Below, piece by piece: positions 33,065 through 44,491 of a DNA stretch of 64,000 nt. The DNA is taken from positions 2,046,001-2,110,000 of the forward strand of contig OY744464.1 in NCBI GenBank assembly GCA_963556145.1. The letters run 5' to 3'. A program made the translations under genes and the position numbers. Each line of letters opens with the position of its first letter. Positions within the stretch are counted from its first letter, which is position 1. Source of the DNA: Hygrocybe punicea. Taxonomy: Eukaryota; Basidiomycota; Agaricomycetes; Agaricales; Hygrophoraceae. Below the pieces are notes generated by a model that saw only the letters and a program-made list of their open reading frames with translations, was not told the DNA's origin and did no database searches.

Positions 33065-35356
33065 ATGGTGAGCAAGAGCTCCAAAAAGATCTGCACACAT
33101 ATTCCGATGCAAGAGAACGAGGCGATGATCATCAGTGATAGCAGTGATGAAGCTGAGACAGTTCTCACACGCACCGGCACTGCAGATCTGCTGCCACGAC
33201 AACCCATTCCCATCCGACTAAAGCAAATGACGTTTGACGACTGGAAATGGAAGGTGTTGAACAGCGATGAGAAATTGGAGCAAATGCGCAGGGATGCCAT
33301 GGCCGAGCGGGGAATACAACAGATTCTAGCTGAGAAAAAGGAATGGCAGGAAAACAAACAACGAGAGCAGAAAAGAAGCAACGCACGAGAAAGGAAGTGT
33401 AAATCCCGGGCTTTGAAAAAGAAGAAAGCATTGGAGGCTGAAACATCTGACGTGCAGTTCTGTAGAGTCAATGACGTGCTGATATCTCAGGATCACCATG
33501 ACAGCACAGGCATTGATAATCTGGCTCACCATTCATGACCGGGAGTGGACTGGAGAAAAGAGCGCAATGGAAGGAACAATGGCAAAGTGGTTCCAACAAA
33601 CGCACAATGCACAAATTGGTACCATCCCTTCTTATGGATTCACATCGCACAGGCTGCAAAAAAGGGCCTGTGGTCAGCACGAAACATGGAGACAATTCTT
33701 CGACGTGAAAATCCACACCAGTTCAACAAATTGCATGCCGGCACAATCCAACGCTGGCTCAGTGGCCACGGATTCACACCAGCAACACTTGAAAATGTCA
33801 AACGAGGACGTGCGCTTGCTGCAAGTGGTCGTGTTGGCGTCCTTACTGGATGTCCTGACATTGTCAATACAGTGAAAGAGAAACTCATTGAGTTGCATAC
33901 CTCAGGAGTCCCCGTTGGAGTTTTCCTCACTCGCACCATCATGCTATCCATCATTGAAACCCAACAACCTCAGCTTCTCAATATCTTCAAATGCTCCGAG
34001 TCGTACATTCGAGGATTCCTGCAGAGTGTTCTTGATTGGACTCTCCGTAAGGCAACACGAAAAGCTGCTCATCTTCCTGCTGATGCTGAAGCTCAATGCA
34101 CACGAGCTTTTTTTCGCCTTGTTCATCTCATGAAGCATCGCGACATTCCACCAAAACTGCTCATTTTCATGGATCAAACTGGGAAATGTCTGATGGGAAC
34201 AAAGGACAAGACCTACGAGAAGCGAGGATCCAAACAAGTTGACCTTGCTGCCAAGGACAAAAAGCGTGCTTACACCCTGTGTGTTGCGACAATGGCTGAT
34301 GGTGATGTTCTCCCATTCCAGCAAGTCTGGTCAGGAAAGACGAAGGTTTCTCTTCCGAGTGAACGTGCTGATGGAATGGCAGAAGCAAAAGAACTCGGTT
34401 TTGATTTCGCGTTTGCAGCTAGTGAAAAGAAAACCAGTCATTTCAGCACACTTAAAACAATGAAAGAGGTCCGTGTTCAGCTTACCACCTTGCAGAATTG
34501 CCTGACAATGCTTCATGATGCGCAGTGGGTAGAAAAGATCCTGGTGCCATACATCAATGATGTGATTGAAAGTGACCCAGACTTGCGAGATGTCCCAGAC
34601 CAAAAGAGTGTTCTCATGATCGACTGCTATCCTGTTCACATTGGGCTGCCATTCCGTACCTTTGTCCTCGAGGAGTACCCGAACATTTACCTGATCTTTG
34701 TGCCGGCAAACTGTACCAGCATCTTTCAGGTCGCTGATGTGGGACTGCAACGAATCATCAAACACCGCTTGTCACAATTCGAATTACAATGGTTTGTTGA
34801 CTTGCACACAGCACAAATGACGGCAGGGAAAAAAGCAAAAGAGGTCTTATTCACAAAATCCCTTCCAGTCCTCCGTGATGCAACAATCCGACCGATCATT
34901 GAGGCTTACAATTGGCTTCGAAGTGCAATTGGCCGGGATGTCATCAAGAAGGCAAATTCAATGTGTCGTGTAGGGGAGTGGAACTTATCTGGGGATATCC
35001 TGACCAGTCGCAAAGCCTGTGCAGCTCTCCATAAATATCTCAAGAATGATCAAGTTTTACGAGAAGAAATTGAAGGCAAACTTGGACCACAGACATTCGT
35101 GGAGGAGGAGATTGAACCTGATGACTCAGACATGCCTGGAGATGGCATTGATGACACTGACATACCAGCCAGTGCTGTGATCCAACAAGCACTTGGATTT
35201 ACAGTTCCAACCACAGATACTTTGACAGACAACCGGCCATACTGTGTCAAGAACACCGATGTCACACTCACTTCTGAAGGGTTGTTGCAGGGAGGGGGCC
35301 CACAGGAGGATATCTGGGAGCTAATAGACAATGATTTCGCTGTAGAGGAGCCTTAG
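33065..35356 (+). pseudogene. DDE_1 (pogo-type) transposase of element 1
   Basis: Two frames in the same phase, 33065-33538 and 33545-35356, are separated only by TGA at 33536. The first part has an acidic start and a long basic, coiled-coil-like stretch (REQKRSNARERKCKSRALKK). The second has a helix-turn-helix-like region beginning NWYHPFLWIHIAQAA, then the catalytic domain with Asp at MDQTG, LMIDCYPVHIG and VADVGLQ, and the pogo-family VPANCTSIFQ segment. It would cut and rejoin at TA sites. If the TGA is not removed by splicing the full protein is lost. The 603-codon downstream frame alone keeps the DDE core. A CGA to TGA change would fit the pattern seen in the other elements. Confidence 0.75.
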
Positions 35357-35516
35357 AAGACTTTAAATAATTTTTGGGAAATTTTTCTATATTTCTTGTT
35401 GCCTATTTGACCGTTGACCCGCCCCAATGCAACAAACCCCTTGTGACCAGTGACCAAGCTACGCAACAGACCCCATGTGACGTGTGACTGTTGCCACCAT
35501 ACAGTTACCTACAGTA

Positions 35517-35956
35517 TGTTCCTGGTGGGGTGTGTGAAGCTGGCGTTGTTTCTGGAGGATCAGGCTCATGGACGGGTGACAAGAGGCATGCGGAGTCCTC
35601 AGGTCATGCCAGTCCACAAGTAGAGTCAATTGTTTGTTCGTATGAAGAAGTTTGGAAAACCCCGCCACTTTTACAAGTTGGACGACAAGTCTGATCTTAG
35701 TAGCATCAAGCTGGAGACGACCTTGATCGTTCCAAATAGCGGGACATATTCCGCCCAGTCCAAGCGTGCTGAAAAATGTGGCTCACCGTGCTGGTGCGTG
35801 TGGGTCAGGCGTCTCCTAGCCGAGGGCGACAACTTGAAAGTTGAAAGAGGTGAGACCGTGACCTGAGGTCACCGGTCACCGGTCACCGGTCACGGCGACA
35901 TGTAGATTCGGTAATTAGTACTATCTAGATATTTTCTCTTACCACTCACAACTGCC
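35517..35956. other. Intergenic, HIS1 upstream region
   Basis: No gene is recognised. At 35868-35894 there are four tandem copies of GGTCACC, about 60 bp before the predicted HIS1 start; these could be a protein-binding cluster or chance. The transposon end marks the left border. Confidence 0.4.
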
Positions 35957-37217
35957 ATGAGTGAGTGTATCCCACTGATATCCATGGTTTCCTCAACGTG
36001 CTGCGGTAGACTCAGAATCTCTTGATGGGCGTCTCTTGTTTGCTATTCCGAAGAAAGGTGCAGCGGCCGGTTTCATCTAGAGCCCGAGCTAAACTTGCGT
36101 ACAAGCACAGGACGACTCCACGAGAAATGTCTCGAACTGCTAGCGGGTGAGTTCCAGAAATATTTCTTTATCACGTTTGCGAGAGAACTGAGCAAAACTG
36201 GAATCCATTGGAAACACATCATATATTGTGTTGACAGGCGCTGACATCCAATTTCGGAGACACCATCGGCTGGACGTTTGTCTTGTTCTCAATCACCCAA
36301 TAGCTCTGTTAGCGTTCTGCACGGGCAACCACTCAGTCATGCTAACTATGCCCCAGCGTCTTTCTCCCCGCAGCAGACATACCATCGTTCGTTGGAAAGG
36401 GGAACGTCGATCTCGGCATCACAGGCCACGATGTGATTCTCGAAGCCAAAATGCAAGAACACGTTTCAGAGGCGCTTAAGTTGGGGTTCGGGCAATGTGC
36501 GCTGCAAGTCCAGGTGCCAGAAGTCGGCTCTTTCAAGACTGTAGACGATCTGGTCGGCAAACGGATCGTCACCAGTTTTGAGGTGCTTGCTGGACAGTAT
36601 TTCGGCGAAATGGACGACAGATTACAACTCACCGGGGAGAGCAGGACCAAAATCGAGTATGTTGGCGGGAGTGTAGAAGCTGCCTGTGCACTTGGTCTTG
36701 CAGATGGAATCGGTAGGCCTCCTCAAAAGTGGCGTGGCACCTCCACTGACACAACAAACATTCCTGTAGTTGACCTCGTTGGTGAGTTCGAAGGATCAGT
36801 TTCATTGAAAGTTGTTTGAGATTCTCTTCATCAGAGTCTGGGGACACAATGCGGGCAGCGGGATTGCACGCCATTGCCACAGTTCTTCAATCTGAAGCTG
36901 TTCTGATTCAATCAAACGTTGCAAAACACCCGGCACTGGCGCCTCTTATCCGGATAATCACAAATCGTATCGCCGGCGTCATCGCGGCTAGGAAATATGT
37001 GGTTTGCGAATATAACATCTCCCGGGCCAAGCTACCGAATGCAACTAGAGTTACGCCGGGTAGAAGAGCCCCGACTATTAGCCCCCTGGAGGAGGAGGAT
37101 TGGGTTGCAGTGAGCAGTATGGTGGAGAAGAAACAGATTGCGGACATCATGGATGAACTCGTGATGATCGGGGCGGAGGATATCATGATTTTCAATCTAG
37201 ACAACTGTAGGGTCTAG
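35957..37217 (+). CDS. HIS1: ATP phosphoribosyltransferase
   Basis: First step of histidine synthesis: joins ATP and PRPP. Seven exons (35957-35966, 36010-36057, 36111-36146, 36238-36307, 36357-36712, 36770-36781, 36835-37217) give 304 aa, near the yeast length. Visible are LLFAIPKKGRL, CLELLAGADIQFRR, VFLPAADIPSFVGKGNVDLG, EYVGGSVEAACALGLADGIV and DLVESGDTMRAAGL, plus the C-terminal regulatory region. Exon 5 was placed at the 36356 acceptor because it alone restores ALVFLPAAD. The sixth exon is 12 nt and is needed to make GIVDLVESG. The first exon (MSEY) is the least certain. Fragments of this gene recur at 15904-15990. No lesion is seen. Confidence 0.9.
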
Positions 37218-37555
37218 ATGTACAGCGCTACACTCAAGTAGATTATCTATGAAAGAAATAAAGAAATGTGAAAGCACCATGCAGGTTCAAATTCTTTGTG
37301 GTTAAGGAGGAGACGGTACCAGCAGCTACTGTGGAACTCGAGCCTCCATGGCTTCACTCTAGTTGCCCTTCGGATCAGGTATAGAGAGTATTCAGAAGAG
37401 AATGAAGAGATAGACATGGCGGCGGAAGACATCTCGAATCCAAAACTTTCGGGAAAAAAGAATGCGAAGAGTGGTAGATATAATGGAAAGGCGCGATATA
37501 GTGGACCGCCGCGAAGAATGAGCAATTTGGCCACCGGGGCCGCCGCGAGATCAGC
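37218..37555. other. HIS1 3' flank
   Basis: A 134-codon frame (37296-37700) starts here and runs into the antisense of the chitin synthase relic. Its basic, Gly-rich middle (NAKSGRYNGKARYSGPP) has no domain, so it is not called. Confidence 0.4.
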
Positions 37556-37793
37556 TCTGGAATTACTCTTCGCCCAGCGATCGCTGACAATGCACAACCT
37601 TCACGTCTTGCTGTGTTCGCGCTTGCACAAGTGGGCAACATTCTTGATCACGGCTGCAGAACCCTGTATGGCGTGGCTGGTCATAATGCACCCGGCGTAG
37701 TATGAATCCGACGTCTTTGAAGTAGTTCGGGTCACAGGTCGCAGTAGAGTAGTACTGCAATGAGGCCTTCCCAACCCTTTCATCAACTTTCAA
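37556..37793 (-). pseudogene. Chitin synthase fragment, copy 2
   Basis: The minus strand reads DERVGKASLQYYSTATCDPN, then YFKDVGFILRRVHYDQPRHT, the conserved block just before the chitin synthase catalytic domain. Then, after a deletion and frame change, it reads AAVIKNVAHLCKREHSKT. The intervening FIVMTMYNED-type block is missing. It matches 16322-16555, but that copy has an extra 18 bp, so neither is a simple copy of the other. No complete chitin synthase gene lies in the window. Confidence 0.75.
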
Positions 37794-37964
37794 ATCAATC
37801 CAATTTTTTTACAACGCACAGGAGATGTACCTAAGGCTGTTTGTGAGACTCTTCCGACGAAGGTGCCAGTGCCCGCCACGTGCACGTCATCTACTGCTGA
37901 ATCAGTGCTCTTTTCTAACCAGTGGCAAACGAATTGCGCACTGGTTACGAGTCTATCCCCGTCC

Positions 37965-38338
37965 ATGGGAGGCCCAGCTCTTGAAGTGTTCAAGTTCAGT
38001 TTGTATCTCTGCGTCCCCATCGTTTCTTTGCTGCATTTCGGCGACCCAGACTGGTACAGAAACAATGTGCTTCCAGTGAGTTGTTTTTTTTTTGCCTTGA
38101 CAAACTAGTGTCAAGCTTTTTGCAGTATAGGGATCACTTGTTCCCTGCTGAAGAGCGGACGAACCGGGTAAATGGCCTCCCTCTCACTTATTCTTAGCAT
38201 CATAACACGAATTTGCAGCGAGTGCCAACGGATCCGAGGGGTGTGCGGGAGGAGTTGGCACAAATCAAGGCCAGGAAAGCTGCCAAGCGGGCGGAGAGGA
38301 TACCAACAACAAATACCCATTGTGAAGTGCTTAAATGA
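37965..38338 (+). CDS. PET100: Pet100-type cytochrome c oxidase assembly factor
   Basis: Three exons (37965-38075, 38126-38167, 38219-38338) give 90 aa. It begins MGGPALEVFKFSLYLCVPIV, a single N-terminal hydrophobic segment, followed by the Pet100 signature HFGDPDWYRNNVLPYRDHLF and a basic, charged C-terminal helix (REELAQIKARKAAKRAER). Pet100 is an inner-membrane chaperone for cytochrome oxidase assembly. The gene is convergent with the SH3/RA gene, about 110 bp apart. With CMC2 it makes two oxidase-assembly genes in the window, probably by chance. Confidence 0.85.
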
Positions 38339-38448
38339 AACATGAGATATGAGGTTCAGATGCCCCGCACTGCGCCCAACGGGTCTTGTCTGGTTTCGAC
38401 GGTCCTCTCTTAGTAGCAGAGAATCAAATAAATATCCAAGCCCAATCA

Positions 38449-41400
38449 CTAAGATACACCATATAAATTACTGATAGCATTATGCACAAAGTCATCCAAA
38501 GCCTGGGGAGTGTCAACGTTAGCGCTTCCATAACCTTCCCATGATTCAGGACTTACTTTGTCCATATCATCAAGCCGTTTGAAAGAGTCCGAGTAGATAT
38601 CCTGCACATCCGGATGAAGAGATCTGATGTCAAACTTGCGGCCGTACAAAAGTTCGTCGACGGGGTGTATGCGCGGCAATGGGGTCTTGGGAACAGCTCC
38701 AGTGTATTCGATTATCGCCATCATATGAGGGATACCAAAGTCGTCTTTAGGTATAACGGTTATCTTTCTGTTTGGTTTCGGAGTTGCGGCTGCAGGTGGG
38801 CTTCCTGGCGGAGTAGGGATCGCTTGGGGAGTACTGTAGCCCGACAAATCAGACATGACGGATGCAATTGAGGGTTGACGCTTCGACCCATATACTGGTC
38901 TCGACGGAGGCGTGGGCGGTCGGGTTTTGGTGACCTTGACATCGGTGCCACTTGGCGATTGGGACCTAGATAGGGACGACAATGTAGGCGCACCAGGTGT
39001 TGGCGTTGGAGACCGTCCGCTAATGCCTGGAGTCGGGGCTCGCGAACCTGACCCATCGCCGTTGGCAACGCCTTCTATAGAATATTCCGAAGGGGATGCC
39101 GATCGCATGGAATTGGGGTCGCTCTCAGTGGTCGACAGCGTGCTAGATTGAGAGGCCGACACTTTATGATTGGCCTTTCCACTCTTAATCTTGTTCAAAA
39201 CACGGTCCAGTTTGTCACCGAGTCCATCCTTGCTTCGAACAAGTACGCCTTCAAGCAGGTCGTTCTTATTGACCCCGCTTTCGCGCCATTCCTCCTCGAC
39301 GATGTCACTGATGTCGTACGTCTCACCATCAGGCTGCACATAAGAATAGCGCATCTTGTCGTCAATTTCATACCGAGAACTCCGGATCATGGCATTTCCA
39401 GGTAACAAGACATCCACTCCACGCACAGAATTTGTTTGGGCTGACAGGATGGCACGTTGATTTGCCCGTGTCGCTGCACGCTGAGCGGCAATAATTTCTT
39501 GTTTGGATGGCTGCCTCTGCTTGACGTCGTCAACCGATTGCGTTTGTGCATCTGAGCCGGCGCTCGATGCGGACTCCCGGTGTAAGTGCTGCAACGCAAT
39601 TTCGTCCAAGGGTACCGACATTCGATGACGACTCGAAGAGTTACGATATGACACGGCACGGCGGAGGATGAAGGTAGGGTCGTCGGCACTAACATCGTCC
39701 AGACTGCCAAGAAGCTGCGTGGAATCAACCGACCGTCGTTTTCTATCCGATAATGGGCGATCCACTGCACGATATATCGGTGGTGTGGGGTAAGCATCGA
39801 TAACTTTGCTTGAAGGCGGGAGTTCTCGTTCTGCTAGTTATTACGTTAAGTTATAGCAAGGTAAGGGAGTGGATATACGTGGATGAGACTGACCATGCGA
39901 TCCAGTATCAATTGTGAGCCCATACCGAACCCTTGCCATGCTTCGTCTTTTCGTCAGTTTATCCTCGACCTCATCTCCACCATCAACGACTCCCTCCAGA
40001 ATACCAAATCTTTCTAAACCGAGTTCGATCACCTCAGCCACAGTGACGTTTTTAGGAAATACGAGGACTTTCCGCCGCATATTCTGAGAGACGCCAGCAG
40101 ATGCGGTCGAATTCGACTGTGATCTATCACGAAGCGTATCTTTGAAGACGATTGCTTCCGTCACCGGGTCGAAAATCATATCGTCGGGTATGTCATCAGA
40201 ATATATCACGAGCTGCAGCGCAAATCTGAAAGAAGGTGAATTGAATCGTTCAGGAGTCACACTGTTCAAATGCGCCGTCGACACGGTGAGATATTGACTC
40301 TTCTCCGACTCGGTGTGTGAACTGTTAGCAATCAAAGTATCATCACCATGACCGGCTGCGCTATCATCCACTCCATCTTCGCTCCGTCTGTTCAAGTAAA
40401 ATTTGACAGCCGAGTCATCCGTAAAGTCGTTCATAGGAAGCTTCTTGATAGCAGGGTGCATGGAAAGATTGCTCGAGACTGAGCTGATGCTACCAACACT
40501 GCTCCTCTTGACTTTTGGCAGCTCCATGGCAGCCTCTACGAGCATCTCAAATACCCCGAGAGGATGTTCAGAAGGCAGCAACTTCGCGGAAGAGCCCTCG
40601 ACCTGCTTGACGGTCAGGTAGTAATCATTCTCGTCTTCTCCGGCTGGCAGCCTGAAGCGCTGGATAGCTTGTCTCACGAGGTCTGACGTCGTCGTTAGGG
40701 AGTTCAAAAGCACAGTTTTGAACGTGGCCTCGGTCTGTACATTCTTGCCAGCAAATACACGGATGACGCTAAGCTCGGGTACACCGACTCCCTGGCCGTC
40801 AAGTGATGTAGGTGACAAGACCAGGGAGCCCGGACGCGGGCGAGGAGTAGGCGGTCCGAGGCCAAGCCCGGACGCCGAGCCGGCAGAAGAGTTGAACGAG
40901 TTCGACCCGGTCATTGCAGCTGCAGTCTGCAGACCATAGTTTGCCAGTGCCTCGGGTGGCGAGGAGGGTGACCGATTGAGATACTGTTGGTATAGAGCTT
41001 GCTGCTGCTGGTCTCGCTGGCGCAGCAACTGGGAAGCCTGTTGAGAAATTTGAGGAGGAGATGAGGAGGGTTGCTGCTGTTGCGTTGTTTGCTGGAGACG
41101 CTTGGGGTCACTGGAGTTACGGTTTTGAAGTTGTTGTTGTTGCTGCTGCTGCTGCTGAATAGCCATCGTAGTGGTTGGTGAATCGACACCATCGAATGCA
41201 GAAACAGAGGGACGGCCACTCGATCTCGTCGAGTCCTCTGAACCACGACTAATTTCACCCACACTGCTGTCGATAGATGCAGTCGATGAATTTGGCTTGT
41301 CCTTGCTCTTGTCTTTCCTCCTCCCGAACAGGCCTCCGAAAACGGAGCCTTTCTTCTTTTTGTCTTTGTCCTTGCTACCATCTTCCTCCGGTTGAGGTTC

Positions 41401-42868
41401 TTTTCGCAACTTTCCTCCATTGGGGCTTGACTTGGTGAGAGTACTTGAACTGACTGGGGCAGGCATCTTCCCTTTGTTCACCTTCTTCTTCGCGGATTCT
41501 TCCAACGCCTCAATCTCCTCCCTCGTGCGTTTGCGCTCCTCGTCTTGCTTTTGCATCAGAGCACTGGGCAGTAGTGGACCTTTTGAAGCCACCTCACGCT
41601 CTTCTCGTGCGTTGAAATCGCGAGCGATCGTAGGTGTCATCGTAATCTTGCGAGTCTCTACGACCTCCAATGGGTCAATGCGGTTCGATACAGGCTGCAA
41701 TGTCAACAACGCGGTATCCTGTGCAGAGACGAGGCGTTCGCGTGAGCCCTGTTGACGCAGAACCTGTTGCGGCGTTTGCGACTGTTGTTGCGACGCTGCT
41801 TGCTGCTGCGCCAAAATCTGCTGCTCCATCTGTTGTTGCAACTGCTGTTGCTGTTGCTGTTGCTTCTGAAGCTGAAGCTGTTGCTCCGTAATGAGATTAG
41901 AAAGCATAGATCCCGAAAGACTGAGACTCTGTGCTTGTGGGGCCCGTGCTGGTCCCTGGCGGGCCTGGATTTCCTTCGCAACACTGTCATCCCAGCTCAT
42001 GCCATCGTCAGGTTCCATGCTAACGCTGTCCTCCGCCCGCTGTTGCCGCATCTGATCATTGGCCAGGTCCACATCCTCATCTTCGTACGCGCCATCATCC
42101 CATTCGATGTCCTCGTCTTCCTCGTCTTCCTCGTTCCAGACCGCAGGTGGGTAACGATGTACGGAGAGTGCGGGTGTGAATGCAACCCCCTTGGAACCGT
42201 TCGCGGCGCCGGAGCTGGCGCCATTGGCGCGGGGATCTGGAGAGGGGGTTTGGCTTGAGCCGGCGCGGGACGAGATATTGTTGCGGAGCCGTTCCCGGGA
42301 TGCGTGCACGTCGTCTTGCAACTCAGCCTGGGTGGCTGATGCAAGCTGCAAGAGCTCGTGAGACAACCCAGAAGTGGTGGAAAAAATGGTAGTATGGGGG
42401 AAGACTTACGTCAACGTTACGGTGTTTGTTCAGTCTTGCGAGGCGTTCAAAGGGTGTCTCGATGTTCTCTGCGGGTATATATCCGACTTCCTGGGTCTTG
42501 AGGACTCGCACAAGCCACCAATAGCTGTTACTATCGTCCATTAAAAACAAACTATCTCCTTTGACAACGTTCGCCTGACCCTCGACGGTGGCGGCAAAGC
42601 TACGGAGGGAGTATACGAGATCAAAGTCAATGGATTCGTTTGGTATGGAGAGGGAAGACGAATCGTCCTCGTCCTCATCCATATAGTCCACGTCTCGTTC
42701 CTCTCCGTCAGAGTCGTCTTCGAGAACAGAGTGTTCTTCGTCGTCCGTGCTGGCGTAGTTGGCTGCATCGGCGTGTGACTGGATGCGAGAATGATCATCG
42801 GGATGAATCTGATCGCGTAAATCAAAAGTATCCTGGCGAGCAGGTCGTCTAACCTCGGCTTGTTGCAT
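38449..42868 (-). CDS. SH3 and Ras-association domain scaffold protein
   Basis: Three exons (42868-42410, 42345-39894, 39830-38449) give 1,430 aa, with all junctions in frame. Residues about 1-75 are acidic. An SH3 domain follows (VYSLRSFAATVEGQANVVKG ... SYWWLVRVLKTQEVGYIPAE) and ends in NKHRNVD. Next come long Gln/Ser-rich linkers with poly-Q, a lysine-rich stretch, and a Ras-association-like domain near residues 685-760 (LSVIRVFAGKNVQTEATFKT). A second ubiquitin-like segment follows near 900-970 (LVFPKNVTVAEVIELGLERF). The C-terminal third holds SVRGVDVLLPGNAMIRSSRY and Ser/Pro-rich regions. Such architecture suits a cortical polarity or signalling adaptor that reads Ras-type GTPases. The exact orthologue is not identified. 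Confidence 0.8.
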
Positions 42869-43436
42869 GTTGGGCAAAAAAAAATTGAAAAATGAAGGTC
42901 GGTAGCGTTGGAATAGCTGTTTTCAGGAAGGACTTGGTCGGAATTGAAGTCAAGAAAGGTATGGCAAACGAGAGTAAAGTCAAGGACTACTAGATATTTT
43001 CCAGGACTGTTTAAGAAAGCAACGGCAGACTATTACAGGGTATCGATTTGTGGCCGATGGCGGCGGCGATGAACTGGTATATCTGTTACGTAAGACATGA
43101 CAAAATAATTGAATTTTTATGACAGAAACATACATTCGGAGTGTAAATTTTTCGTTACAAACCGTCAACTGGGACAGGTCGGGACCTGCATAGCTGGACC
43201 TGCATAGCTGTAACCGGCAAGGTCCAGGGTTTGGCCAGGGATTGACACTGGATTGACCTTCTAAACCTTGGCCCAGGTTCAACGGCTCTGCCAAACGAAT
43301 AAAAAGATAAGGTTGGCTGGGTTTAGATGTGACCGCAAGTTTCCTAGTTTTTGTGCGAGGTCCCAGAGCTTGCTCATCGGCGCAAGACAGGATTTACAGG
43401 TCTATCTGCCACCAACAAATCCCAAATTGAACCATC
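42869..43436. other. Divergent intergenic region
   Basis: 568 bp between the SH3/RA gene (minus) and the GNAT-like gene (plus), presumably holding both promoters. A short direct repeat (GACCTGCATAGCTG at about 43183 and 43198) is the only structure seen. Confidence 0.4.
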
Positions 43437-44391
43437 ATGCTCAGTCCCCCCAAATCCCAAATTGTTTCCTCTTTCCCAGTGACTTCTCCTACATCTTCTG
43501 CCTATCACACCTTTCTAGGCACTGAGATCCCGGATTATGTTCTCGCAGCTTGTGCAGACCTTTTTAGCAAGAACTATGGAATTTGGGGTGATAAGGCTCC
43601 CACCATCTCTCGGTACACCAAGCAAGGTGGCCAGCAATACCTTTTTTTTTTTCCAAATTACCATCTGAAAGCTGCTTTTCTAGGCTCTCCTGTCAAAATG
43701 ACCCCTGCCAAACTATGGTCACAATGTATTTCTAACCCTGAGAAGACTGTCTTGGTAACATGTGTCAAAGGCAGTCAAGTTGTTGGTCATGCCTTCGCTA
43801 CTGTCTGGGACTATGATGGAGGTCAGTTCACTCATGCATCTCACATATAGATCTCACCCCATTATTTCCACCCATTGTTTCCAGGAGTCGTTGGATGGGT
43901 CACACAGCTTGTGGTTGATGTTAGCATGCGCAGGCGCTACATTGCAACCCATCTCTTGCAATCTTTCAAGGACCATATTCTATTTCACAATGTCAACACC
44001 ATTGGATTGGTTTCCTCTCACCCAGCGGCATGCAGTGCTCTCACCAAATATGCCCGTAAGTACTCATTCAGGATCCCTGCCAGACATGGCTGATCATCCA
44101 ATATCAGATGTCAAGGTCAATGACATTGATGCTGAATTCATCCGTCAGAATGCAGAGAGGATTCTGAAGGCGACTACTGTTGAATACCTCAAATTGGCTG
44201 AACTTCGAGGCAGCATTTTTCAGGATAAACCGGATCCTGGTGTTGTTTCATGTGTCTATACTGAGTTCTTTGTTGATCATGCTGAACCTTTGGAGGTGTT
44301 AGAACATTTCAAATCATCCGGACGCTGGTGCCTTGGTGAATTACTAGATGGTCATGAGTTCCTTGTAGTGTTATCTGTGCAGAATATTTAA
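43437..44391 (+). CDS. GNAT-like N-acetyltransferase family protein
   Basis: Exons 43437-43821, 43885-44055 and 44108-44391 give 279 aa in frame. The order of motifs fits a GNAT fold common in agaricomycetes: GHAFATVWDYDGGVVGWVTQ for the central strands, then VDVSMRRRYIATHLLQSF, whose RRRYIATHLL helix-loop corresponds to the acetyl-CoA pyrophosphate loop (R/Q-x-x-G/A type), then GLVSSHPAACSALTKYA. A glycine of the classic loop is replaced by alanine. The substrate is unknown. It converges on the phosphomannose isomerase gene. Confidence 0.65.
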
Positions 44392-44491
44392 ACTCCCTTC
44401 TTTTATTATTGCAACTGGCCTATAATCTGATTGATATTCCAAATTTATCTAGTAGTTGAGGTCAAACTATCCTGACAAAGTTCGACACCAT

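Larger units (their letters stand above)
32399..35514 (+). mobile_element. Pogo-like DNA transposon 1 (TIR, TA target duplication)
   Basis: A 3,116-bp element with perfect 25-bp terminal inverted repeats (left begins CTGTAGGTAACTGTATGGTG at 32399; the right end is the reverse complement ending at 35514). TA lies directly outside both ends (32397-32398 and 35515-35516). Subterminal GTGACGTGTGACT-type motifs occur at both ends. It carries a DDE_1 transposase and two smaller frames. It lies between the F-box gene and HIS1. Confidence 0.9.

Noticed and set aside
35868..35894. GGTCACC x4 as a CRISPR-like or satellite array
   Set aside because: Only four 7-bp units without spacers; at most a small binding-site cluster.
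37296..37700. 134-codon frame downstream of HIS1
   Set aside because: Its C-terminal half is antisense to the chitin synthase relic, and the same peptide recurs at 16.4 kb for that reason.
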